From Kiritimatiellia bacterium (GTDB lineage Bacteria; Verrucomicrobiota; Kiritimatiellia; RFP12; UBA1067), in NCBI GenBank assembly GCA_017962315.1, contig JAGCVN010000083.1, positions 1-40,230 on the forward strand: a DNA stretch of 40,230 nucleotides, in the 5' to 3' direction. The notes under the pieces were generated by a model. The model was not told where the DNA came from. It worked only from the letters and a program-made list of their open reading frames with translations, and did not search any database. Both the position numbers and the translations under genes were made by a program. This document shows, piece by piece, positions 19,199-31,232 of this stretch; position 1 is the first letter of the stretch, and every line of letters begins with the position of its first letter.

Positions 19199-20194
19199 TT
19201 ACACCTTGTTGGAAGTGATGAAGCGCATCATCATGGCGTCGGAAATGACCCCGGCAAGGTGCTGCGTCTGGGCGTCGCGGACAAGGAGGAGCGGCGAATG
19301 GAGGGCGCGCATCAACGGCATGATATGGTCGGCCAATTCGTTTTCCCAGATGTATTGCGCTTCTTCCAAAGGATGATCTTCCAAAGGCGTTTCGGGCTTT
19401 GTCCCTTCGGCGAGTTCCTGCATCACGTTCACGACACCGAGACAGCGCTGGTAGTCGGCGGTCATAACGGGAATCCGCGTATGGCCGGAGTCGCGCGCCA
19501 GCTCGTAACAATCGCCGATGGTCGCGTTGATCGTGGTTTTGATCGCGTGATTCATGCTGACCATCACATCGGCGGCGGTCTTCGCTCGCAAGGCGAAGAC
19601 ATTCTGGATCATAAGCCTCGCGTTCGCGGGAACATTCGAATCCAGCTGGTTTTCGTTCAGGATATCTTGGAGATAGTCGAACGAAATAAAGAAACGGTTT
19701 TTCGAGTTGCGGACGGAACGGGGCGCGAGCCAGCGTGTGAGGAACAGCGTAAACGCGGCGACCGGGGCGAACAAGGTCGAGAAAAAACCGAAGATCGGCG
19801 CCAGAGCGACGGTGAGGCGAAGCGGGCGCGTACTGAAAATCAACTTCGGCATGTACTCGCCGAGGTAGATCATCGCACACGAGACGCCGAAAGCAATCCC
19901 CATCTGCCATCGGGCGGAGTCCGCGAAGTACGTTGTCGTGAGATACGCGGTGATGGTGGAGAGGATGACATTCAACAGGTTCGTCCCGATAAGGACGGTC
20001 GCGAACGACCCCTGGATGTCGCTGACATACGGCTCCAGACGTTTGGACTGTTTGTGCCCGAGCTTAATCCAGTACATCAGGCGCGGCAGGCTCAACCGCA
20101 TCAACCCCGTTTCCATCGCGGAAAAGAAAGCCGCCCCAACGATACAAAGGACGATCCCCGCTACGCAGAGATAAAACCGGAGGATATCGCTCAT
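19199..20194 (-). CDS. CNNM/HlyC-type membrane protein, DUF21 plus CBS pair (short form)
   Basis: This 331-residue protein has an N-terminal DUF21/CNNM transmembrane domain (several helices to about residue 140, including the GEYMPKLIFSTRPLRL loop) and a cytoplasmic CBS pair (about 190-320). Unlike its upstream paralogue it stops after the CBS pair and lacks the C-terminal CorC_HlyC domain. Members are implicated in magnesium or cobalt efflux and sometimes misnamed hemolysins. The ATG overlaps the stop of the upstream paralogue by 4 nt. Two consecutive paralogues suggest a heteromeric complex; that is inference. Confidence 0.9.
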   Translation of the reverse strand: MSDILRFYLCVAGIVLCIVGAAFFSAMETGLMRLSLPRLMYWIKLGHKQSKRLEPYVSDIQGSFATVLIGTNLLNVILSTITAYLTTTYFADSARWQMGIAFGVSCAMIYLGEYMPKLIFSTRPLRLTVALAPIFGFFSTLFAPVAAFTLFLTRWLAPRSVRNSKNRFFISFDYLQDILNENQLDSNVPANARLMIQNVFALRAKTAADVMVSMNHAIKTTINATIGDCYELARDSGHTRIPVMTADYQRCLGVVNVMQELAEGTKPETPLEDHPLEEAQYIWENELADHIMPLMRALHSPLLLVRDAQTQHLAGVISDAMMMRFITSNKV

Positions 20195-21519
20195 CGGTTC
20201 TCCTCCGTTTGCTGCGGCTGTTCGGACGGGGGGGCGTCAACCAGGTTATCTTCATCGTTGACGATTTCGTCCAGCTGGGCTTCATCCAGTCCTTTTCGCT
20301 TCAGGACGTCGAGGCGGACTTGCGTGATACGGCGTTTGCGCATGGCCAGGACGGTGGCCCGGCACCCTTGTGCGGTGATGACCATACCCGGTTCGGGAAT
20401 CCGCCCGGCGTGCAGCGTGATCCATCCGGAGATACGGTCTGAGTCATCGGCTTCGAGGTCGATTTCCGCCTCGTGGTTGATTTCCTCGATCCCCGCCGTC
20501 CCGGTGAGCAGCCAGGAATCTTTACTCAACGGGCGGATATCCTCCGTCTCGCCTTCCGGACGCACCACGGGATCGGTGATCAATTCCTGGATGTCGCCAA
20601 GCGTAATGATACCGGCCGTCCCGCCGTATTCGTCCAAAACGCAGGCGATGTGTTTTCCTTGCTTCTGGAAACGGATAAGCAGTTTGTCCAGCGAGAGGTT
20701 TTCCGGGATGAACATCGCGGGCTTGACTGCGGCGCGCATCGGTTCGTGCGGCGAGGTAAGGAACTGCACGACATCCAGGAACCCTTCGACCGCATCCGGC
20801 GTGTGGCGGTAAACGGGCAGATAGCGGTGCCCCGACGCACGGGCCGTCTGCTCAAAGGTTTCCGGTGCGTCCTCCAGGTCGATCCCGATCATGTCGATAC
20901 GCGGGATCATCTCGTCGCTCACGCGAAGCTCGGAAAGGCGCATGATGCCGTCCACCATCGACGCCTCGTCCTCGTCCAGCTCGCCCTGCCGTTCACTCAG
21001 CTGGATGGCGGTCCGGAATTCGTCGTCGTTCAAGATCTGCCGTTCCGGCGAGAGAAACTTCTTGAAAAAGAGGTTGCTCGCCTCCATGACAAACGAAAAG
21101 GGCCGGAAAATCCAGAACCAGAAACTGAGGCAGTTGCTGCAGAAAGGGGCGTAACGTTCCGCATTTTCCACGGCGATCCGTTTCGGCGTGATCTCCCCGA
21201 TCAGCAGAAGCAGGAGCGTGATGACGGGGACGGTAAGCGCCTCGCCATATCCGGAGATCGATTCAAAAATGCGGTAACCGATTCCCGCGATCGCGAAATT
21301 CACGAACGAGTTCGCAACGAGGATGGTCGAAAGCGTGGAGGACTGGGCGCGCACCTGTTTCTCGATACGTGCGCCGACTGCGGGAGTCCGCCGTTTGATC
21401 CGCTGGATCTGAACGGGAGAAAGCGAAAACAGCACGGTCTCGCTTCCGGAAAAAAAAGCGGAAAACGCGAAAAGGATGACGATTGCAACAAACAAGAGAA
21501 GAAGGGCGACCGTGCTCAT
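20191..21519 (-). CDS. CNNM/HlyC/CorC-type membrane protein, DUF21 plus CBS pair plus CorC_HlyC domain
   Basis: At 442 residues this is the full-length form: DUF21 transmembrane domain (about 5-190, with LIGEITPKRIAVENAE), a CBS pair (about 205-330, DEMIPRIDMIGIDL through AGIITLGDIQELI) and the C-terminal CorC_HlyC domain (about 345-420, SDRISGWITLHAGRIPEPGM). The likely role is divalent-cation transport in the inner membrane controlled by nucleotide binding to the CBS domains. A polar Gln/Glu/Pro-rich tail ends the protein. The start overlaps the stop of the LolA-like gene by 4 nt. Confidence 0.92.
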   Translation of the reverse strand: MSTVALLLLFVAIVILFAFSAFFSGSETVLFSLSPVQIQRIKRRTPAVGARIEKQVRAQSSTLSTILVANSFVNFAIAGIGYRIFESISGYGEALTVPVITLLLLLIGEITPKRIAVENAERYAPFCSNCLSFWFWIFRPFSFVMEASNLFFKKFLSPERQILNDDEFRTAIQLSERQGELDEDEASMVDGIMRLSELRVSDEMIPRIDMIGIDLEDAPETFEQTARASGHRYLPVYRHTPDAVEGFLDVVQFLTSPHEPMRAAVKPAMFIPENLSLDKLLIRFQKQGKHIACVLDEYGGTAGIITLGDIQELITDPVVRPEGETEDIRPLSKDSWLLTGTAGIEEINHEAEIDLEADDSDRISGWITLHAGRIPEPGMVITAQGCRATVLAMRKRRITQVRLDVLKRKGLDEAQLDEIVNDEDNLVDAPPSEQPQQTEENR

Positions 21520-22286
21520 GGCTGCGAAATGTCATCAACCAGCAACTGTGTGCGGTGGCCGCTGTTGATGCTTTCAACCTCCATGTCTTTAATCATCCAG
21601 CGTTCGTCCATTTTTTTGACGCGCTGCACCCAGAAACGGCGGACGGCGTTACCCTGCGGTCCGAGCTGTTCCGCCTGCATGATGCACCGAAGCTTGCGGT
21701 CTACCCAGACGCGCACGGCGGAACAGCCGGGGATCGGCTTCGGCGGAACGGTGACGAGAATGTCACAGTCGCGCCCGTTGCGGCTGTCGCCGCGCGGCAC
21801 GTCGTCGAAGCGAGCGTCCTTCCACCAGAGAAAGTCGAGCGTCAAATCCATCCAGGTGATATCCGTCCCCTGGATGCGCGCCGCGTAGGTCGGCGTCTCC
21901 GCCGGTTTCTGCTCGACACCTTCGAAGAGGCGGATCTCGGAGGGTTTCCCAGCCGGACGCGTCAAGACGGCGCGCTGCACGACCGATGTGCCCGCCTTGT
22001 CAAGCAACAGCATTTCAGCGGAAGGCACGGCCGCGCCCCACTCCAGCATCAGCTTGTACGGGAACCTATCAAGCACGACGCCGTGCGGCTTGCGCACCCG
22101 GATTTCGCCGGAGAGGATGAGCGGGTCGGTCGGCAGCAACCGCGTGCAATTGTTGAGGATTTGCACGGCGGTCAGGTTTTCCAGCGCGGCATCCGCCTCA
22201 GACGAGGGGGGCTTGTCGGCATCTACGCCCGCCATCGCGAGTGTCGCGGCGAGACCCAACAGAAGGGAAAGAAGGTTTCGTTTCAT
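21516..22286 (-). CDS. LolA-like outer-membrane lipoprotein-sorting protein, periplasmic
   Basis: ATG 22286 overlaps the lactonase stop by 4 nt and gives 256 residues with a clear signal peptide ([20 protein letters not shown]). The mature part matches the general outer-membrane lipoprotein-sorting (LolA-like/COG2834) pattern: an early ILNNCTRLL helix, a beta-sheet describing a derivable sugar- or lipid-free fold, IQGTDITWMDLTLDFLWW, an arginine-rich loop with RGDSRNGRDCDILVTVP, and a final VESINSGHRTQLLVDDI. Such proteins shuttle lipoproteins or bind hydrophobic ligands. Assignment is by pattern, so the family is more certain than the function. Confidence 0.72.
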   Translation of the reverse strand: MKRNLLSLLLGLAATLAMAGVDADKPPSSEADAALENLTAVQILNNCTRLLPTDPLILSGEIRVRKPHGVVLDRFPYKLMLEWGAAVPSAEMLLLDKAGTSVVQRAVLTRPAGKPSEIRLFEGVEQKPAETPTYAARIQGTDITWMDLTLDFLWWKDARFDDVPRGDSRNGRDCDILVTVPPKPIPGCSAVRVWVDRKLRCIMQAEQLGPQGNAVRRFWVQRVKKMDERWMIKDMEVESINSGHRTQLLVDDISQP

Positions 22287-23361
22287 AAATCGGATGACTT
22301 GGGGTATGGGAAGACGATACACGTAGGCCGGTGCATCGCGAAGGCGTTGTGCAAGGGTTCGAGTTTTCCCGTCTCTTTGTCATACCGGTACGACATCAGC
22401 TCGTGGCTCATTTTGTGGCCGACGACGGCGAACGCCTCGCCCGGCATGAAGGTGAAGTCACGCGGGAATTTCCCGACAAGCTTGTCGATGGTCAGGAGCG
22501 TGAGCGAACCGGTTTCCGTGTCGATGTCGTAGACGGCGATGCTGTCGTGCCCCCGGTTGGAGGCGAACAGCCGCTTGCCGTCTTCGGAGATCTTGATCGC
22601 GGCGGCTTTGGTGTCGCCGGTGAACTGCCCCGGCAGCATCGAAACCGTCTGCAGCAACGTGAACTTGTCCCCGTCGTACCGGAACGAGGAAACCGCGTTG
22701 CCCAGCTCGTAGACGAGGAAGGCGAGATGCCCGTTCGGGTGGAAAATAAAATGGCGTGGTCCAAGCCCCGGTTCCGTGCGGATGGTCCGGTCCTCACACT
22801 CGCGGAGGCCGCCGGCCCGTCCGGCGAAGTCGAACACCTTCACCTGGTCGATTCCCAGATCCACCACGCAGAGATACCGGCCGTCGGGCGAAACCACCGC
22901 GCAGTGGGCGTGCGCCTTGTCCTGACGCGGCTTGTTCGGGCCGTCGCCGATGTTCTGCACGGAGACGGTCTTCCGGGAGAGGTTGCCGTCTGCGTCCAGT
23001 TCCGTGGCACCGCAGAAGGCGCAGGTATATTCCGCCCAGACAAGGGTTTTCTCGTCGGGCGAGAGCGAGACGTGGCAGGGAACGGTGAACGGTCCGAGCG
23101 GGCAGACGCCGATCTGCTCCAGCCGGTCGCCCTCGATCGCGTAGGCGATCACCGCGCCGTTCTTTCCCTTCGCCGGATTCGAGAGGTCTTCCCCTCCGGC
23201 ATAGAGGCGCGTCCCTGCGCGGTTGATACAAAGATAGGTGTGGCCGGAGGTCTTCGGGATGTCACGGATGAGGCGGAACGCGCCCGTCCCCGTGTCCGCC
23301 TCCATGACGCGGAGGCTGCATCCCTGTCCGTCCGTGTACCCGCCAACATACATCAACGTCT

Positions 23362-23365
<4 letters not shown>
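22283..23365 (-). CDS. Lactonase-family seven-bladed beta-propeller protein (6-phosphogluconolactonase YbhE type)
   Basis: This 360-residue beta-propeller carries the family hallmarks [11 protein letters not shown] at the N-terminus, [17 protein letters not shown] blade edges, [35 protein letters not shown] with [14 protein letters not shown], and [11 protein letters not shown]. YbhE-type enzymes hydrolyse 6-phosphogluconolactone in the oxidative pentose phosphate pathway, but many relatives act on other lactones, so substrate is not certain. There is no signal peptide, so it is cytoplasmic. The start overlaps the gyrA stop by 4 nt (ATGA). Confidence 0.88.
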
Positions 23366-25998
<2,633 letters not shown>

Positions 25999-26031
25999 AA
26001 CGTCTCCGTAACACACAAATCAATCGGGGGT

Positions 26032-26060
26032 AGGATAGCAAAAAAACGACCGTTCGACAA
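26032..26060 (-). promoter_or_regulatory. Promoter of the gyrA operon
   Basis: TTGTCG (26060-26055) and TATCCT (26037-26032) have a 17-nt spacer, 34 nt before the gyrA start. Confidence 0.6.
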
Positions 26061-26166
26061 TCTTTTCTTTCACCGGGGGAGCGAGAAAACCGTCTGGCAT
26101 TCCGTGATGCCGAAATCGGTTTCGCCATGAGAAATCAAGTAAATGTACGCTATGATTTTACCTCGC

Positions 26167-27702
26167 TTACTGCATTCCAGTATGTCGCGTGACTCTCACG
26201 TTACGGAACATCCAGTGGTTCGGGCTGAGGTTCACGGGTTTGCCGCTGGCCGTCGCCACGTTGCGGAGAATCACTTCCTCCGTCACGTGATAGGGATACT
26301 TTTCCACGTAATCCGCGTTCGTATTCTTCGGATTGAACATCGAGAACACGAACGGTCCATCGTACTTTTCCGGATGGTTGGAGTCATCGATTTTGAGACC
26401 GTCGAACACGATCCGGCGCGGCATATAGCATACGTAGCCGAAGTCGTGTCCGTCCGTGCTGACGCCGTGGACGAGCGCGCTGGCGGCCTTCTTGCCGTCG
26501 CGCGGCACGAACGTGCAGTTGCGCACGATGAAGTCCCCGCGCCACGTGCTGCCGTAGTCGCTGCGCAGGTTGAAGAACGAACGGCAGCGGACCGTGGTGT
26601 TCTCGACGAGGAACGTGCCGAAGCCGATCGCGTTGATGCCCATGTAGCCGAGTTCGCAGTTACGGACCGTCGCGTTCGCCACGCCCATGTGCGCGTCGAA
26701 GCGCGAGAACGTGCAGCCGTCGTAGAGCAGGTTCTTGCAGTAGTTCGAGCCGAAGAGGCCCCAGTAGCGTCCGTCGTTGATGTCGGTCGTCTGGCGGCAG
26801 TTGACGAAGGAGACGTTGACGGAGTTGTTGGCGGAGATGTCGTACGACCCCATGTTCACGGGCTTGCCGGCGGCGCCGATCGTACGGTACGTCTTGTGCG
26901 CGGTGAAGACGCAGTTGGAGACCATGACGTTCGCGCAGTACGACACGGCAACGAATCCCCCGTACGGCGCACCGTGGTCGCCTTCGCCCGTCACCTCGTG
27001 GCGAAGCCCCTCGATGCGCACGTTCGACCGGCGCACCGCGAAGCCGCGTGCATGGTAGCGGTACTTCGACTCCGCCTGATTGGCGATCGTCGTGAAGGTG
27101 CCGCCCTTGATCGTGAGCGCCTTCGCGTCGACGGGATGCGCCGTGAGGCGCGAGACATGCTCGTAATCCCAGACGATCGGCGTGGCGGGATTGACGGTTC
27201 CGTCCGTCGCGACGAGGAACACCTCTTTCTGCGGCGAGCCGTTGTTCTGATTGAGTCCGTAGCGGATGTACTGACGCACCTTGCCGTTCACGGCCTCCAC
27301 AAGGCAGGGACCGGGTAACGGCACGTCGAGCTTCGCCTGACCGCGCACGAGCGTCTTCACACCCTTCAACTCGAATGATTTCTCCGAAGGATCAACGCGG
27401 AACACCGGTACTTTATAATCGTCGAGCTTGCGGTCGTCGATCACGAACTTCGCCGTGCCGAAATCGACGTCCGTCTTGACGACGGCCGCCTTCGCGCCGC
27501 CGCCGATGTAGTAGGTCTTCCCGTCGCCGGCGCGGACGGGCAATCCTCTCTCGTTCGCCGCCGCGTGTGCGGCCACGATCGCCTTGTGGTCATCCGTCTT
27601 GCCGTCGCCGACGGCACCGAATTCCTCATACGTCACGAAGTCCTGCGCCACCGCCACGACGGCGGCGACGGAACAAACGAACAAGATCAGACAGATTTTC
27701 AT
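26167..27702 (-). CDS. Secreted right-handed parallel beta-helix protein (pectate lyase/GH28-like fold)
   Basis: ATG 27702, with AAAGGA 7 nt upstream and overlapping the HAD stop by 4 nt, gives 511 residues with a signal peptide (MKICLILFVCSVAAVVAVAQ). The mature N-terminus FVTYEEFGAVGDGKTDDHKA is the hallmark of the pectate-lyase-3/GH28-like beta-helix superfamily. Short coil repeats follow (VRIEGLRHEVTGEG, VMVSNCVFTAHK, VSFVNCRQTTD, LLYDGCTFSRFD, ATVRNCELGYMG). I do not see the GH28 catalytic NTD/DD/GHG set, so a polysaccharide lyase or epimerase, or a non-enzymatic carbohydrate binder, is possible. The substrate is unknown. Confidence 0.82.
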   Translation of the reverse strand: MKICLILFVCSVAAVVAVAQDFVTYEEFGAVGDGKTDDHKAIVAAHAAANERGLPVRAGDGKTYYIGGGAKAAVVKTDVDFGTAKFVIDDRKLDDYKVPVFRVDPSEKSFELKGVKTLVRGQAKLDVPLPGPCLVEAVNGKVRQYIRYGLNQNNGSPQKEVFLVATDGTVNPATPIVWDYEHVSRLTAHPVDAKALTIKGGTFTTIANQAESKYRYHARGFAVRRSNVRIEGLRHEVTGEGDHGAPYGGFVAVSYCANVMVSNCVFTAHKTYRTIGAAGKPVNMGSYDISANNSVNVSFVNCRQTTDINDGRYWGLFGSNYCKNLLYDGCTFSRFDAHMGVANATVRNCELGYMGINAIGFGTFLVENTTVRCRSFFNLRSDYGSTWRGDFIVRNCTFVPRDGKKAASALVHGVSTDGHDFGYVCYMPRRIVFDGLKIDDSNHPEKYDGPFVFSMFNPKNTNADYVEKYPYHVTEEVILRNVATASGKPVNLSPNHWMFRNVRVTRHTGMQ

Positions 27703-28391
27703 GGACAAATCCTTTCTTCACAAAGGGATTGGAAGAGAGCGAGCGAAGCGGCCGTGTCGGAGAAATCAGTCAGTACGCCGTCTGCGCCGGCGGCCGCGAG
27801 GTCGCCGGCAGAAACCCAGCCTGTCGCAACCGTCAATGCGCGGAGGCCGTTCGCATGGGCCGCCTCGATGTCGAGCGGCGTATCCCCCGCCAGCACGCCG
27901 CAACGGCTTCCTGCGGGACGGCGCTGAAGGGCAAGCCGCGTGATTTCGACGCGGTCGGGCGTCTCGTCGCCATACGCGCCGAAGGTGAAATAACCGTCCA
28001 GACCCGCGTGGCGGAGCTTGCTCCACGCCGTCGAACGGAGGTTTCCCGTGACCAATCCGAGCGCGACGCCTTCCGCTGTCAGGGCGGCGAGCAGTTCCGG
28101 CACGCCGGGGAAGACCTCCGGCGGAAGCGCGTCCATCGCCTCGTCAAGGTGGCGGGCGAGACGCAAAAAGAAATGTTCCTCTTTCGCAGGCGGATTCGGC
28201 ACACCGCACGTCGCGCACATTGCGCGAATCACGCCGGAGTCCGTCGCCCCCGCGAAGGAGATCCCGTCGATGTCGGGGTATTCGATGCCGTAGACCTCGA
28301 CGAACGCACGCGAAAAGGAACGCCGCCCCACCCCTCTTGCGAAGAGCATCGTTCCGTCGATGTCGAACAAAACAGCGGTGCGGGCGTTCAT
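27699..28391 (-). CDS. HAD-superfamily phosphatase (phosphoglycolate-phosphatase-like)
   Basis: ATG 28391 overlaps the cimA stop by 4 nt and gives 230 residues. HAD motifs: motif I FDIDGT with Asp10 (nucleophile) and Asp12, motif II VTGN, motif III Lys in WSKLRHAGL, motif IV GDTPLDIEAA. A helical type-1 cap lies between motifs I and II (about 15-95). It resembles phosphoglycolate phosphatase or beta-phosphoglucomutase relatives; the precise substrate is not readable. The long in-frame extension upstream of 28391 lies inside cimA and is not real coding sequence. Confidence 0.9.
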   Translation of the reverse strand: MNARTAVLFDIDGTMLFARGVGRRSFSRAFVEVYGIEYPDIDGISFAGATDSGVIRAMCATCGVPNPPAKEEHFFLRLARHLDEAMDALPPEVFPGVPELLAALTAEGVALGLVTGNLRSTAWSKLRHAGLDGYFTFGAYGDETPDRVEITRLALQRRPAGSRCGVLAGDTPLDIEAAHANGLRALTVATGWVSAGDLAAAGADGVLTDFSDTAASLALFQSLCEERICP

Positions 28392-29995
28392 GCCGGGGAT
28401 TCCTTTTCCGGCTTTGGCTGCGAGAGCAGCTTGTATTCCACACTGTCGAGCAACGCCTGCCAGGAGGCTTCGATGATGTTTTCCGAAACACCGACCGTGC
28501 CCCACTGTTGCGTCCCGTCTCCGGATTCGATCGACACGCGCGTAAGCGCGCGCGTGGCCTGGTCCGGGTCGAGGATGCGCACGCGGAAGTCTTTCAACGA
28601 GACACCGCTGATCTCCGGATAGAAGCGCGTCAACGCCTTGCGCATCGCCTCGTTCAACGCATCGACCGGGCCGTATCCCTCGCCGGCGGTCAACTCGGTC
28701 TGCCCGTTCACCTTGACTTTGATCGTCGCCTCGGAAATGCACGGTACGTCGCGCCCCCGCTTCTCGACAATCACACGGAACCCTTCCAGTTCGAATGCAG
28801 GCGCGTGCCGCTTCAGCATTTTTTCCACGAGGATCTTGAACGAACCGTCCGCCGACTCGTACGCATACCCGATCTTCTCGCGCTGTTTCACTTCTTCCAG
28901 AAGCGACCTGACCGTATCGGTCCCGAGCGTGGCCGTGTCGATACCTAGTTCGGACGCCTTCTGACGGACGCCCGCGCTCCCGGAAAGCCCCGAAACAAGC
29001 AGGTGGCGCTTGTTCCCGACAACCGAGGGGTCGATATGCTCGAACGTCCGGGGATTCTTGAGCACGCCGTTGACGTGCGCCCCTGCCTTGTGGCTGAAGG
29101 CGTCGTCCCCGACATACGGCGCCGCCGGGTCGGGCCGGAGGTTGACCAGATCCGCCACAAGGTACGAGACTTTGCGGAGGTTTTTCAACTGTCCTTCACG
29201 GATGCAGGGATGTCCCAGCTTGCAGGACAACGCCGGGATGATGCTCACCAGATTCGCGTTCCCTGTGCGCTCACCGTACCCGTTCATGCACCCCTGCACC
29301 TGACGTGCGCCACCCCGGACCGCCATCAGACTGCAGGCAACCGCCATCTCCATGTCATTGTGCGCGTGGATGGAAATCAACGCACCGGGAAAGCGGGCGC
29401 AGACGGCGCGGGTCGTCTCGAAAATCCCGTCCGGCATCGAACCGCCGTTCGTATCGCACAAGACCAGTCCGGCCGCGCCTTCCCGCAACGCGGTTTCCAG
29501 CACGCGCATCGCGTACCCGGCATCTTCCCGGTAGCCGTCGAAGAAATGTTCCGCGTCGAAAAAGACTTTGCGCCCGTGCGAGGCAAGGTATCCCACGGTG
29601 TCGGCAACCATCTGAAGATTGGTCTCCGGCGTCGTGTGGAGGACATCACGGACATGCAGCGTCCACGACTTCCCGTAGACGGACACGTACTCGGTCCCCG
29701 CGTCCAGCAGGGCCTTCACCATCGGGGCGCGTTCGATGTCCTCGTCCGCCCGGCGCGTACTGCCGAAGGCGACAATCTTCGCGAAATCAAACGTCTCCTT
29801 CGCCGCCGCCGCGAAAAACTGCCGGTCAACTTGGTTCGCGCCCGCGAAACCGCCCTCGATGAAATCGACGCCGAGCTCGTCCAGGATATGGGCGAAGCGG
29901 ATCCGCCCTGCATCGGAGAACGAAACCCCTTCGCCCTGCACACCGTCGCGCAGCGTCGAATCGTAAATGGATACCCGCTCGCTCGTCTCGTTCAT
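28388..29995 (-). CDS. cimA: (R)-citramalate synthase
   Basis: This 535-residue enzyme of the alpha-isopropylmalate/homocitrate synthase family condenses pyruvate and acetyl-CoA to citramalate, giving 2-oxobutyrate for isoleucine without threonine. Signature 1 IYDSTLRDGVQGEG (Arg16, Asp17) and signature 2 SIHAHNDMEMAVACSLMAV with VQGCMNGYGERTGNANL are intact, followed by FSHKAGAHVNGVLKNP and a C-terminal LeuA-type allosteric domain (about 400-520). Length and N-terminus match the Geobacter-type CimA better than LeuA. It begins 7 nt after the serine hydrolase stop; I see no good Shine-Dalgarno before the ATG, so coupling to the upstream gene is likely. Confidence 0.92.
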   Translation of the reverse strand: MNETSERVSIYDSTLRDGVQGEGVSFSDAGRIRFAHILDELGVDFIEGGFAGANQVDRQFFAAAAKETFDFAKIVAFGSTRRADEDIERAPMVKALLDAGTEYVSVYGKSWTLHVRDVLHTTPETNLQMVADTVGYLASHGRKVFFDAEHFFDGYREDAGYAMRVLETALREGAAGLVLCDTNGGSMPDGIFETTRAVCARFPGALISIHAHNDMEMAVACSLMAVRGGARQVQGCMNGYGERTGNANLVSIIPALSCKLGHPCIREGQLKNLRKVSYLVADLVNLRPDPAAPYVGDDAFSHKAGAHVNGVLKNPRTFEHIDPSVVGNKRHLLVSGLSGSAGVRQKASELGIDTATLGTDTVRSLLEEVKQREKIGYAYESADGSFKILVEKMLKRHAPAFELEGFRVIVEKRGRDVPCISEATIKVKVNGQTELTAGEGYGPVDALNEAMRKALTRFYPEISGVSLKDFRVRILDPDQATRALTRVSIESGDGTQQWGTVGVSENIIEASWQALLDSVEYKLLSQPKPEKESPA

Positions 29996-30002
29996 AGAGG
30001 GT

Positions 30003-31223
30003 TTACTTCATACGCCCGGTGTATGCCTTTTCGGCACTGGTATCGAGCGTCTTCTGGAAAAACATGTTCGCCGCCTGCTCGCGCTTGCGATCCCAGGGAC
30101 GCGGACCGCCCGCCAGCTGCACCGCCCAGAGCTTGAGCTGCTTCTTGTGCCAGTTGACCATGCAGTTCGTGCCCCACGCGCCGCCATGGCCAAACCAGGC
30201 GTCCTCGTTGTCCGTCTCCGGGGCGGTCAACCCGAGCGAGTAACCGCCCATTCCCTTCGGGCGCGTGCTGACGGCGAGGATCGACTTCACCGTCTCTTCC
30301 TTGAGGATGCGCACGCCGTTCTCGCCCACGCCAAGGTTCATCAGCATCTTGTAGAACTTGAGCTGGTCGCGCGCCGTGGTCCAGAGACCCGCGCCGGCGG
30401 ACGAGAACACGCGGTCGTCGCCGTACGGACGCTGCATCGACGGGTTGCAGCTCTGCCAGACGGCGGGCTGTCCCTTGCGGCACTGGTAGAGGTGTACCTG
30501 CTTCGCGAGCTGCGCCTCGGTGGGCCAGAACCCGGAATCCTTCATGCCGAGCGGGTCGAGCACGCGTTCCTTGAGGAACGCCTCCCAGCGCTTGCCGGTG
30601 ACGCGCTCAACAACCGCCGCGCCGATGTCGATGCCGACGTTCGAGTACTGCGTCTTGGTTCCGGGTTCAAAGAGAAGCGGCTGCGAGGCCGCCGTGAGGG
30701 CGACGCTCCTGAGCGGCATCCGGCGCGACCAGCCGCCCATCTCGCGGAAGTTCGGCAGCTCGAACGGAAACCCGCCCGTGTGGTTCATCACCATGCGCAC
30801 GGTGAGCGTGTTTTTCGCCTTGGCGAGCTTGCGCACCCCGGTGGTGTCAGCCTTCTGCTCCACCCACAGCGTCCCGAACTCCGGGATGTACTTCGCCACG
30901 GGATCATCGAGGTTCAGCTTCCCCTCTTCAACGAGGATCGCGATCGTCACGCCACAGAACCCCTTTGTCTGTGAACACTGCATATACGCATCATCCAGCG
31001 TGATGGGACGCTTTTTGGCGACATCCGCGTAACCGACGCAAGCCGTCTCTTGCTTTCCGTTCTGGTAGAACACGCTGATTGCACCGGGAAGTTCCCCGCT
31101 TTCAACAAATGGTTTCAAGGCATCCGCCGCAAACGACGTCCCCGAATCTACCGTCTCCGCTCCGACCGACCAGACCCCGGCCGCCGCAAGGGCCGCCGCC
31201 AACATGATTTTGTGAAGTTTCAT
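30003..31223 (-). CDS. Secreted serine hydrolase, class C beta-lactamase/esterase (EstB) family
   Basis: ATG 31223 gives 406 residues starting with a signal peptide (MKLHKIMLAAALAAAGVWSV). Catalytic motifs of the beta-lactamase/penicillin-binding fold: Ser84-Q-T-Lys87 (SxxK), Tyr193-S-Asn195 (YxN) and His346-G-G in place of KTG, which points to an esterase or D-aminopeptidase-like enzyme rather than a true class C beta-lactamase. It is exported to the periplasm. A longer in-frame N-terminus without a signal peptide is rejected. The -10 box ends only about 10 nt before this ATG and no Shine-Dalgarno is visible, so the transcript could be leaderless. It heads the operon with cimA, a HAD phosphatase and a beta-helix protein. 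Confidence 0.9.
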   Translation of the reverse strand: MKLHKIMLAAALAAAGVWSVGAETVDSGTSFAADALKPFVESGELPGAISVFYQNGKQETACVGYADVAKKRPITLDDAYMQCSQTKGFCGVTIAILVEEGKLNLDDPVAKYIPEFGTLWVEQKADTTGVRKLAKAKNTLTVRMVMNHTGGFPFELPNFREMGGWSRRMPLRSVALTAASQPLLFEPGTKTQYSNVGIDIGAAVVERVTGKRWEAFLKERVLDPLGMKDSGFWPTEAQLAKQVHLYQCRKGQPAVWQSCNPSMQRPYGDDRVFSSAGAGLWTTARDQLKFYKMLMNLGVGENGVRILKEETVKSILAVSTRPKGMGGYSLGLTAPETDNEDAWFGHGGAWGTNCMVNWHKKQLKLWAVQLAGGPRPWDRKREQAANMFFQKTLDTSAEKAYTGRMK

Positions 31224-31232
31224 AATGGGGTT

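Noticed and set aside
30003..31223. True class C beta-lactamase
   Set aside because: The KTG motif is replaced by HGG, which is typical of EstB-like esterases or peptidases.
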